Source: Candidatus Thiodictyon intracellulare
GTDB taxonomy: Bacteria; Pseudomonadota; Gammaproteobacteria; Chromatiales; Chromatiaceae
Assembly (NCBI GenBank): GCA_016292295.1
Contig: JADNEJ010000649.1
Coordinates: forward strand, 1-6,120
Reading direction: 5' to 3'
DNA: 6,120 bases
This document shows positions 1 to 5,436 of this stretch, piece by piece. The stretch's first letter is position 1; each line of letters begins with the position of its first letter. The translations under genes and the position numbers were made by a program. The notes beneath the pieces were generated by a model. It saw nothing but the letters and a program-made list of their open reading frames with translations. It made no database searches and was not told where the DNA came from.

Positions 1-182
1 AATTCTTTAAGAAAAAAATTCTGTATAACAAGTATTACGAATCATTTGACGGGTTGCGCAAAGCCTGCGCAGATTTCTTCAGCAACCCGGATGAGTACCA
101 GGGCGATTTGCGCTCCTTGCTGACGGAAAACTTTGAAATAACCGGTCGGTGAGGAAGCCGAAAATTTGGCATTAGCTGAGTA
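1..182 (+). mobile_element. IS630-type element, right-hand portion with inferred right end near TA 181-184
   Basis: This stretch comprises the transposase C-terminus plus a short AT-rich tail (153-180). Directly after the tail the sequence reads TATA (181-184) and then runs straight into coding sequence of a different transposase (ITSLANEIL...). IS630 elements insert at TA and duplicate it, so the adjacent TA at 181-182 and 183-184 fits the right border of an IS630 inserted into the second transposon. The left end is outside the window, so the terminal inverted repeat could not be checked. The exact border is an inference. Confidence 0.55.
3..152 (+). CDS. IS630-family transposase, C-terminal fragment (5' part outside window)
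   Basis: The frame beginning at position 3 is open to TGA at 150-152 and encodes the last 49 residues of a transposase. It starts FFKKKILYNKYYESF, followed by DGLRKACADFFSNPDEY and the end LLTENFEITGR. This Lys-rich strand, the Phe-rich helix and the FxxNPxxY..L..LLTENF ending are typical of the C-terminus of IS630-type DDE transposases (knowledge of the family). The catalytic DDE residues lie upstream of the window, so whether the gene is functional cannot be judged. No lesion is visible in this part. The element would move by cut-and-paste at TA dinucleotides. Its right end probably lies about 30 bases after the stop, where the next transposase fragment begins. Confidence 0.8.
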   Translation, partial: FFKKKILYNKYYESFDGLRKACADFFSNPDEYQGDLRSLLTENFEITGR

Positions 183-438
183 TAACCTCACTGGCCAACG
201 AAATCCTCACCATCGCGCGACTCTATCGTGACCGCGCCGACGCGGAAAATCTATTCGATGAGCTGAAGAACTATTGGGGTTGAGATGGTTTCACCACCCA
301 GGATATCTGGCGCTGCCGCTTCATGGTGCGCATCAAAGCGTTTCTATAATCGGTGGAGTCTATTCGTGCGCCTGGCTGATCCTCGTCAGCATCCCGAGGC
401 TATTACCAGTCGTCCGCTGCTACTGCATGCCTCCGCGC

Positions 439-450
439 GGGCCTTGATCA
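439..450. repeat. Left inverted repeat of the MITE-like insert
   Basis: GGGCCTTGATCA is the exact reverse complement of 553-564. The match extends outward over CGCGCGG if a 3-base gap is allowed, but that part overlaps the candidate target duplication. Confidence 0.65.
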
Positions 451-565
451 TAATTTCGCCTACCTTGTTCAGTCACAGCGTCGCCGCTCCCTTGCAGAAC
501 ATGGTCTTGCGCACGTAAACCCACATGGGTCGGCCGGCCTTTGACGGATTTGTGATCAAGGCCCC
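440..565. mobile_element. MITE-like non-coding insert inside the transposase relic
   Basis: A block of about 126 bp interrupts the transposase relic exactly where its protein should continue from HASAR to LTRHSSQTR. Its ends are inverted repeats: GGGCCTTGATCA (439-450) and TGATCAAGGCCC (553-564), a perfect 12-bp match. The bases CCGCGCG occur at 433-439 and again at 566-572, as expected for a 7-bp target duplication. Removing one copy plus the insert (133 bp) joins Ser-Ala-Arg to Leu-Thr-Arg in frame and restores the family pattern. There is no transposase ORF inside. The - strand has a short open stretch (ITNPSKAGRPMWVYVRKTMF, then a stop), probably too short to be a gene. The GC-rich flanks make the exact TSD length ambiguous. 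Confidence 0.6.
553..564. repeat. Right inverted repeat of the MITE-like insert
   Basis: TGATCAAGGCCC pairs perfectly with 439-450. It is followed by CCCGCGCG, which contains the second copy of the candidate target duplication (566-572). Confidence 0.65.
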
Positions 566-805
566 CCGCGCGCCTCACCCGCCATAGCAGCCAGACCCGC
601 ATTACCATTAGCCATCCGCATGCCGAAGCGGCGCTGGGTGGACAGCGCCTGCCGCGAGATCGCGGCCTTCTTCAAAACACTACGCCAAACTGCGGAGCAG
701 TTGACGCCGCTGCAACGCTGGTACCGCGTGCTCTCCAGCGTCCTGGTGAAATACCTCCACGGCCGCGAATTGCACCCGCTGCCGGGTTTGCCGGCCCCGG
801 CATAG

Positions 806-998
806 CCGGAACTTCGCCTCAGGCGTGTAGCCATCCGCGGGCCAGGAACGGCCCGCGGCGGGCAGCGGGCACATATTGCTCCTTTTAGGATCAAAGGGCG
901 CGTTGTTGCGTGCGCATCCTTTGGGAGGACGGCTGTTTAGCCGCAGTGGACCGAGCGCGTTGAGTAGTCGCCGAAAGACGCTCGGCGCGTGTGCGTTG
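806..998. other. Spacer between transposase relic and DsbC-like relic; probable transposon end
   Basis: No supported gene in either strand. It should contain the right end of the IS1380/IS4-like element, but that terminus cannot be placed without the left one. A perfect 9-bp stem with a 6-base loop lies at 835-843/850-858 (CCGCGGGCC...GGCCCGCGG). It has no T tract, so it is not a clear terminator, though it could cap transposase transcription or be part of the element end. Confidence 0.35.
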
Positions 999-1412
999 GA
1001 TCTCGTCCCAGAGGCGCGAGACCGTCTTCGATTCGTCAAGCAGCTTTAGCAGCTCGGCCTCCAGGCCCTCGAGACCAACGACGGGTAGCTCCTGTTCATC
1101 TCCGACACCGGGCGCTACGTGGTCTGGGGAAAAGCCTACGACCTGTGTCACAGCGTGGACTTCACCTCGTTCGCCCAGGCCGAGGATTTGGCCGAGCGTA
1201 TCGACCTCAGGCACCTGAAGCTCGACATCGCCGGCCTGGGTGCACTCAACCTCTGCACGGGGAGTGAGGCGCGCCGGATGCTGGACCCCTTCCGCCGACT
1301 TCTGTACTCGACGCATCTGAACGGTGTCGCCGCGATTCGCAAGCTGCGCCAGGAAGGCCACCCAGTGCGCGACGCGATCAACAAAATGAAATTTAATCAA
1401 TCAGATGACTAA
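999..1412 (+). pseudogene. DsbC-like thiol:disulfide interchange protein relic
   Basis: One frame (codons at 999, 1002, ...) reads ARDRLRFVKQL, stop, QLGLQALETNDG, stop, LLFISDTGRYVVWGKAYDL and on through DFTSFAQAEDLAERIDLRHL and KLDIAGLGALNLCTGSEA to TAA at 1410-1412. The DG-LLFIS-DTGRYVVxGKxYDLW layout followed by a helix and a GTG-x-E(A/V) segment resembles the N-terminal part of DsbC-like periplasmic disulfide isomerases (recalled family knowledge). The in-frame TAG codons at 1047-1049 and 1086-1088 replace probable Gln codons. The expected Cys-x-x-Cys after the DPF at about 1287-1295 is absent, and the following 30 residues do not fit the thioredoxin fold. No start codon or signal peptide can be found upstream. 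A shorter ORF could start at GTG 1119, but it would lack half the domain. Likely dead; the family call is moderate. Confidence 0.5.
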
Positions 1413-1562
1413 GAGGCCGACGCCAGCTTCAGGGCCAGTGCAACTGTCGTGGCCGCAGGGTCTCGGGTGGCTCCTGCCCGTACCGGAACTGGCCGGCGAC
1501 ATTCGCAAGACCGGGCAGGGCGACCCCGGCTGGCTTTTCCCTGTGTGTCGCCCGCCCGCTTT

Positions 1563-1570
1563 GCTATCCT
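1563..1570 (+). promoter_or_regulatory. Possible extended -10 promoter element for the first GH57 gene
   Basis: TGCTATCCT (1562-1570 region) resembles an extended -10 (TGnTATAAT) and lies about 35 bases before the ATG at 1605. No convincing -35 is seen (TGTGTG at 1542-1547 is the base-paired position). Weak evidence only. Confidence 0.2.
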
Positions 1571-1604
1571 TGCAGCCCAACTTAAGTCTCCCCGGGGTCC
1601 TTCG

Positions 1605-2936
1605 ATGATTGCCCACCACGCGCTCGTGCTCAATCTCCACCAGCCGCCCGGTAACCTCCAGCATCTGCTGGAGCACCAGCACTGGGAGGCCAAGGAGATC
1701 CTGTTCGCCATGGACCGTATCCCGCGTGTGCTGTGGGGCCATGAGGCACTGGCCCGGGTCCACTTGCCACTCTCCGGCACCCTGCTGGAGACCCTCTCGG
1801 ACCCTGCCTTCCAGGAACAGGTCTACGGCATCGTGGACTGCGGTGCGCTCCTCTGGCACTTCCAGAACCAGGACCTGTTCGAGGTCTTGGGGACTGGCTA
1901 TTACCACCCGGTATTGCCCCTGATTCCGGAGGCGGACCGGAAGGAGCACCTGCAACGCTGGCTCGGCATCGCTCATCATCTGCTGTGGCGTCCGCGTTTT
2001 CAGGGGTTCTGGCCCCCCGAGATGGGCTTCTCGATGGAATTGATCCCGCTCCTGCGCGCTTGCGGTTACCGCTATGTGCTGGTGGACAGTGAACACGTCG
2101 AGCCGGTGACCGACATGAGCTGGCAGGAGCTGCGCTACCGCCCGCATCTGGCGCGCTGCGGCGACGACAGCATCACCGTGATCGTCCGCGACCGGGACCT
2201 CTCGGACGCCCAGGAGTCCGGCATGGAACTGGACTGGTTCCTCGCCGAGGTGGCCGAGCGGACCAAGTGGTGCGACTTCTCGCCGCTTGTGACGACCTGT
2301 AGCGACGGCGAGAACGGGGGCTGGTTCCGCAACGTAGCCGAAGGGGCCAACTTCTGGACCGCCTTCTACCTGCCGTTGCTGGAGCGGGTACGGGCCGGTA
2401 CCGCCGGCATCTCACCCACCTTCATCTCCGATTACCTGAACGTCCACGGCGTCCACGGCGAGGTTCGGGTCCGCACCGGGGCCTGGAACACCGGCTGGCA
2501 CCACGGCCGGGATTTTACCCAGTGGATCGGCTCCCAGCCGCAGAAGGACACGCTCGCCGCCTACGCGCGCACCAGTAAGGTGATTCACGACGCCCGCTGG
2601 TTCAACGGGGAACAGGAGGTCACCGAAGGTCCGCAGGTGGCGGCCCTCAATGAAGCACTGTGGCATCTGCTGCGCGCCGAGACGAGTTGCAACCTTTACT
2701 GGGGCGAGGACTGGGTGCCGCGGGCGGACCAGGACCTTCTGGCCGTCAGGGACACTCTGGCGCGGATTGGCCTCGAGGTGCCGCCGGCCGAATCGGCGGG
2801 CACCGATGAGCGCGCGGCGGACGATGCCACATTGCCGCCGGACGCAACGCCCGAGTCGCGTTCCAGACCTACGGCGGCGGTGGACATCGTCGTCGCTGAG
2901 TCAAGTCCAATGCCGGCCGCAGGAGCCGCACCATAG
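1605..2936 (+). CDS. Glycoside hydrolase family 57 protein (paralog 1)
   Basis: A 443-residue cytoplasmic protein without signal peptide or membrane segment. Motifs in order: NLHQPPG at residues 10-16 (region 1, usually HxHQP, here with Asn for the first His); FWPPEMGFS at 135-143 with E139 at the position of the family's catalytic nucleophile; TTCSDGENGG at 230-239 with D234 at the acid/base position; TGAWNTGWHHG at 291-301; and ETSCNLYWGEDW at 359-370. GH57 enzymes hydrolyse, transfer or branch alpha-1,4-glucan using a retaining mechanism in a (beta/alpha)7 barrel, so a role in glycogen or maltodextrin metabolism is likely. Amylase, glucanotransferase and branching activity cannot be separated by eye. 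The frame is open further upstream to 1449, but ATG 1605 is chosen because it places the first beta strand at the N-terminus; its Shine-Dalgarno sequence (GGGGT, 1594-1598) is weak. From about residue 393 the protein ends in a Pro/Ala/Ser/Asp-rich, probably disordered tail. The next gene is a divergent paralog 209 bases downstream. Confidence 0.88.
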   Translation: MIAHHALVLNLHQPPGNLQHLLEHQHWEAKEILFAMDRIPRVLWGHEALARVHLPLSGTLLETLSDPAFQEQVYGIVDCGALLWHFQNQDLFEVLGTGYYHPVLPLIPEADRKEHLQRWLGIAHHLLWRPRFQGFWPPEMGFSMELIPLLRACGYRYVLVDSEHVEPVTDMSWQELRYRPHLARCGDDSITVIVRDRDLSDAQESGMELDWFLAEVAERTKWCDFSPLVTTCSDGENGGWFRNVAEGANFWTAFYLPLLERVRAGTAGISPTFISDYLNVHGVHGEVRVRTGAWNTGWHHGRDFTQWIGSQPQKDTLAAYARTSKVIHDARWFNGEQEVTEGPQVAALNEALWHLLRAETSCNLYWGEDWVPRADQDLLAVRDTLARIGLEVPPAESAGTDERAADDATLPPDATPESRSRPTAAVDIVVAESSPMPAAGAAP

Positions 2937-2976
2937 CTTCCAAGCAGCGTTGCGACCAACTGAAGAGAAATAGACA

Positions 2977-3059
2977 GAATCAACAGGACTTACAGGATTC
3001 GCTTGCTGCGTAGAGAATCGATCCTTGATCCTGAAAAATCCTGTCAATCCTATCCAATT
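2977..3059. repeat. Imperfect inverted repeat in the GH57 intergenic spacer
   Basis: The arm at 2977-2999 (containing CAACAGGACTTACAGGATT) is an imperfect reverse complement of 3037-3059 (AATCCTGTCAATCCTATCC), with 16 of 23 positions pairing and the 8 bases nearest the loop perfect. Each arm also repeats the word ACAGGA or its complement, spaced about 9-10 bases. The form suggests a short dispersed intergenic repeat or an RNA hairpin between the two cotranscribed genes. No T tract follows, so it is not a simple terminator. Similar AATCCTGT-rich repeats are known between genes in many bacteria (recalled). Confidence 0.5.
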
Positions 3060-3133
3060 ACCCACCAGCGGCGCGCAGCCTGCAATGCGCCGCTTCGCCC
3101 GTTCACCGCGCCCCATCGCTTCGGGGTTACCCA

Positions 3134-3140
3134 CAGGAGA
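3134..3140 (+). promoter_or_regulatory. Ribosome binding site for the second GH57 gene
   Basis: CAGGAGA is a strong Shine-Dalgarno match. AGGAG (3135-3139) lies 6 bases before TTG 3146 and 9 before TTG 3149, which supports a TTG start here and leaves the choice between the two adjacent TTG codons open. Confidence 0.7.
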
Positions 3141-3145
3141 TTACC

Positions 3146-4618
3146 TTGTTGAATCCACTGCCTGAATATATTGGAGAAGTGCCCAACATCAGTGGCCAAG
3201 AGGCCAAGGTAGCCGAGGTCGTCGCCGACGGCCGGACCAAGCCGCTGTACGCCCCGCGCGGGGGTTTGGATTTCGCGAACATCAGGGCCGCCGCCGCCAT
3301 TGCGCTGCATCAGCACCAGCCCCTGATTCCGGCGGGCGGCAGCGACCTGCACACCGCCGCCCTGATCAGCAACCTGCAATACATGATGGAGAACCAGGGG
3401 ATCGGTGATAACTACAACGCCCCGGTCTTCATCTGGTGCTACCGACGAATGGGCGAGTTCATTCCCCAACTGGTTAGCGAGGGCAAGTCCCCCCGCGTCA
3501 TGCTGGAATATTCCGGCACCCTGCTCCACGGCCTGCGCAAGATGGGCGAACACCATGTCATCGACGCGCTCAAGACCATCACCTGCAACCCGGACTACAG
3601 TTGGACCGTTGAATGGCTTGGCATGCCCTGGGGCCATGCGGTCGCGCCCTCGACCCCGGAGCAGGACTTCCGGCTGCATGTGCGCGCCTTCCAGCACCAC
3701 TTCGCCGCCATCTTCGGCTGGGAAGCGCTGGAGCGGGTACGCGGCTTCTCCCCCTCCGAGATGGCCCTACCTAACCACCCGGATCTCGCCTATTCATTTG
3801 TCAAGACCCTGGTGGACTGCGGCTTCCAGTGGGTGTTGATTCAGGAACACACGGTGCAGCAGGTCAGCAACGGCCGTAATCTAGAGCGCCCTCACATCCC
3901 CCACCGGCTGGTCTGCACTAACTCCCAGGGCGAGACCGTCAGCATCACCGCCATCATCAAGACCCAGGGGTCCGATACCAAGCTGGTCGCCCAGATGCAG
4001 CCCTGGTACGAGGCCCAGGGGCTCCAGCGGGCCGAACTGGCCGGCCACTCAATCCCGCCGCTCGTGACCCAGATCGCCGACGGCGAGAACGGCGGCGTCA
4101 TGATGAATGAGTTCCCCGGCAAGTTCATGGAGGTGGCGCGCAATGCCAGCCACACCGACGTGCCCATGATGAACGTCAGCGAATACCTGGAGCATCTGCA
4201 CTTCGGCATAGGGCTCGAGGAGACCGACTTCCCCGCCGTACAGCCGCTCTTCCACGACCGCATCTGGGCGCGCATGAAGCCCGGTGACGGCCCCGAGGTC
4301 CTGGCCAAGGTGGTTACCGAGCTGAAGCAGGAAGACGGCCGCTTTCACATGGAAGGCGGCAGTTGGACCAGCAACCTCTCCTGGGTGCAGGGCTATGACA
4401 ACGTGCTCGGCCCCATGGAAGAAGCGAGCGCCCTCTTTTATGAAAAGGTCCTCAAGGCCGGCGCCCCCACCGACGACCCTCACTACCGCAACGCACTGTT
4501 CCACCTGATGGCATCCCAAACCAGTTGCTTCCGCTACTGGGGCCAAGGCGAATGGACCGACTACGGCCGTGAGATCTGCCGCCGGGTGCAGGAGATCATC
4601 CGCTACGACTTCGGCTAA
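3146..4618 (+). CDS. Glycoside hydrolase family 57 protein (paralog 2)
   Basis: A 490-residue soluble protein. After an N-terminal extension of about 50 residues come region 1, LHQHQP, at 54-59 (canonical HxHQP); FSPSEMALP at 201-209 with E205 at the catalytic nucleophile position; QIADGENGG at 309-317 with D312 at the acid/base position; GGSWTSNLSWVQGYD near 410-424; and QTSCFRYWGQGEW at 458-470. E205 and D312 are 107 residues apart, against 95 in paralog 1 and about 91 in the Thermococcus litoralis glucanotransferase (E123/D214, recalled). It is probably an alpha-glucan hydrolase or transferase; specificity cannot be read from sequence. The start is TTG: no ATG fits, and AGGAG at 3135-3139 is correctly spaced. 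TTG 3149 would give 489 residues. It shares the DGENGG and TSCxxYWG motifs with the gene 209 bases upstream, so the two are distant paralogs likely transcribed together. Transcription probably ends at the hairpin 5 bases after the stop. Confidence 0.9.
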   Translation: MLNPLPEYIGEVPNISGQEAKVAEVVADGRTKPLYAPRGGLDFANIRAAAAIALHQHQPLIPAGGSDLHTAALISNLQYMMENQGIGDNYNAPVFIWCYRRMGEFIPQLVSEGKSPRVMLEYSGTLLHGLRKMGEHHVIDALKTITCNPDYSWTVEWLGMPWGHAVAPSTPEQDFRLHVRAFQHHFAAIFGWEALERVRGFSPSEMALPNHPDLAYSFVKTLVDCGFQWVLIQEHTVQQVSNGRNLERPHIPHRLVCTNSQGETVSITAIIKTQGSDTKLVAQMQPWYEAQGLQRAELAGHSIPPLVTQIADGENGGVMMNEFPGKFMEVARNASHTDVPMMNVSEYLEHLHFGIGLEETDFPAVQPLFHDRIWARMKPGDGPEVLAKVVTELKQEDGRFHMEGGSWTSNLSWVQGYDNVLGPMEEASALFYEKVLKAGAPTDDPHYRNALFHLMASQTSCFRYWGQGEWTDYGREICRRVQEIIRYDFG

Positions 4619-4622
4619 CCTG

Positions 4623-4655
4623 GCGCCGCTCTCGTTCCCGCGGGAGCGGCGCTTT
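4623..4655 (+). terminator. Intrinsic terminator after the GH57 pair
   Basis: A perfect 9-bp GC-rich stem, GCGCCGCTC (4623-4631) with GAGCGGCGC (4644-4652), encloses a 12-base loop and is followed by TTT. The T tract is short. It begins 5 bases after the GH57 stop and lies between two convergent genes, where a terminator is expected. On the - strand there is no T tract. Confidence 0.7.
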
Positions 4656-4669
4656 GACACGACAGAAAC

Positions 4670-5231
4670 CTAAGTCAGCGCCCAAAGATCATCCAGGTTG
4701 ATCGTCACCGCCGCGACGGGCGGCAGCGATACCCGCGAACCGTCCAATCTCCTGCCAGACGTCACCTTCCAGAGCGTAGGCTTCCAGGGTGTGTGCTCGG
4801 AGATCGATCAACCAGGCGGAGGCGACCCCGAAGTGGGCGTAGACCGGCATCTTGACCTGGCGATCCCGGCTTTCGGTGGACGGTGATAGGACCTCACAGA
4901 CCTAATCCGACACGACCGTAAAGCGATGATCCTGTCGAATTCGCGGCAGCCTGCTGCGGCACCAGCCCGCCAAGTCCGGAACATCAACCTCAGTGTTGTG
5001 GATGAAGTGCAATTCCGGCTCGGCGGCGATCCACCAGCCGCCCGACCCGCCCCGGCCCTTCTGGAACGGACTCACGAGTTCGTCAGCCAACGAGGTTGCG
5101 GTCACAACATGCGCGCCGCTCGGGCGCGGCTGGGCGTAGAGCTGGCCGTTGAGGATTTCCCCGGTCAGGCCGTCTGGCAGCGCTTCAAGCTGTTCGTACA
5201 ACGTAGGTTGCGGTTACGAGCGTACGCTCAT
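4670..5231 (-). pseudogene. Uma2-family (DUF820) endonuclease-like pseudogene
   Basis: Read on the - strand from ATG 5231: MSVRS, stop (5214-5216), PQPTLYEQLEALPDGLTGEI, then the GGWWI..EPELH segment, VPDLAGW, TVVSD, stop (4902-4904), VCEVLSPSTESRDRQVKMPV, YAHFGVASAWLIDLRAHTLE, then after a frameshift near 4735-4755 INLDDLWALT and stop at 4670-4672. The order E-x-L-x-G, PDLAGW, CEVLSPST and YAxxGVxxxWLID is the PD-(D/E)XK-like core of Uma2 proteins, a family of uncertain role that is often present in many copies in cyanobacteria and some purple sulfur bacteria. The TAG replaces the usual Trp of (D/P)WVCEVLSP. The frameshift is consistent with loss of 8 bases between direct copies of GACGGTTC, but this is inferred. 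With that restored the length is about 189 residues, normal for the family. It is convergent with the GH57 genes. TTG 5201 could start a 99-residue fragment lacking the catalytic end. Probably non-functional. Confidence 0.8.
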
Positions 5232-5436
5232 GTCGAATTTCTCGGTCAAGATTTCGCGTGGAAAAGGGTGTCAACTGACGTTTCCGGATTCTGAAAGCTG
5301 TCCAGGGCCAGCCACTTGAGGCTGGGAGTTTTCGCAGAACTTGGCCGGATCCAGGCGAAACTCTGGAAAATTCCCCCGGCGTTACCCCCCGCCCCTCGTG
5401 CTCTCCCTGGAAAAGCCTGACACTTTAAATAGGGGA
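5232..5436. other. Spacer between Uma2 relic and antitoxin gene; no gene recognised
   Basis: No convincing coding frame. Two open frames run through it but neither resembles a known family. It contains a 6-bp stem at 5308-5313/5320-5325 (CCAGCC/GGCTGG) followed by GAGTTTT on the + strand, a weak terminator shape, and C-rich tracts around 5371-5399. It also carries an AT-rich ACTTTAAATAGGGG patch at 5422-5435 directly behind the antitoxin stop codon. It may be a multi-copy intergenic sequence or the remnant of an element end. Confidence 0.35.

Larger units (their letters stand above)
182..805 (+). pseudogene. IS1380/IS4-like transposase pseudogene, C-terminal half
   Basis: Pieces in different frames make up one continuous C-terminal half of a DDE transposase. 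Frame 182 gives ITSLANEILTIARLYRDRAD, then a stretch containing the YRxRADxENxFDELKNxWG signature with the catalytic-type Glu. From 342 the frame gives FYNRWSLFVRLADPRQHPEA and ITSRPLLLHASAR. From 571 it gives LTRHSSQTRITISHPHAEAA. From 635 it gives WVDSACREIAAFFKTLRQTA then EQLTPLQRWYRVLSSVLVKY and a stop at 803-805. Lesions: TGA at 281-283 in place of a conserved Trp, a shift at 341-347 best explained by loss of 2 bases, a roughly 133-bp insertion at 440-572, and one extra base near 634. The N-terminal half is cut off by the IS630 fragment. It cannot encode an active enzyme. Family assignment is from recalled motifs; IS1380 versus another IS4-superfamily group is not certain. Confidence 0.8.

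Noticed and set aside
835..858. Perfect GC-rich hairpin after the transposase relic as a terminator
   Set aside because: No T tract follows, and the context is a decayed transposon; kept only as a note in the spacer entry.
891..1400. 169-residue - strand open frame across the DsbC-like relic
   Set aside because: The + strand frame has family-like motifs despite two stops; the - strand reading has none.
1449..1604. N-terminal extension of the first GH57 protein to an alternative start at 1449
   Set aside because: The added 52 residues are Arg/Pro/Ala-rich without family match, whereas ATG 1605 directly precedes the first barrel strand.
1401..2147. Long - strand open frame opposite the first GH57 gene
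   Set aside because: It is antisense to strong GH57 motifs and results from high GC at third positions; no family resemblance.
3025..3056. Possible promoter TTGATC ... TATCCA before the second GH57 gene
   Set aside because: The spacing is 20 bases and both hexamers are weak; they fall inside the inverted repeat, so the match is probably chance.
3050..3700. 216-residue - strand open frame opposite the second GH57 gene
   Set aside because: It covers the spacer and the HxHQP region antisense; no recognisable motif and no ribosome site.
5218..5229. Palindrome GAGCGTACGCTC at the start of the Uma2 relic as an operator
   Set aside because: It lies within codons 1-5 of the relic, and a single 12-bp palindrome in GC-rich DNA is not enough support.
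4926..5294. 122-residue + strand open frame
   Set aside because: It is the complement of the Uma2 relic, which has clear family motifs on the - strand.
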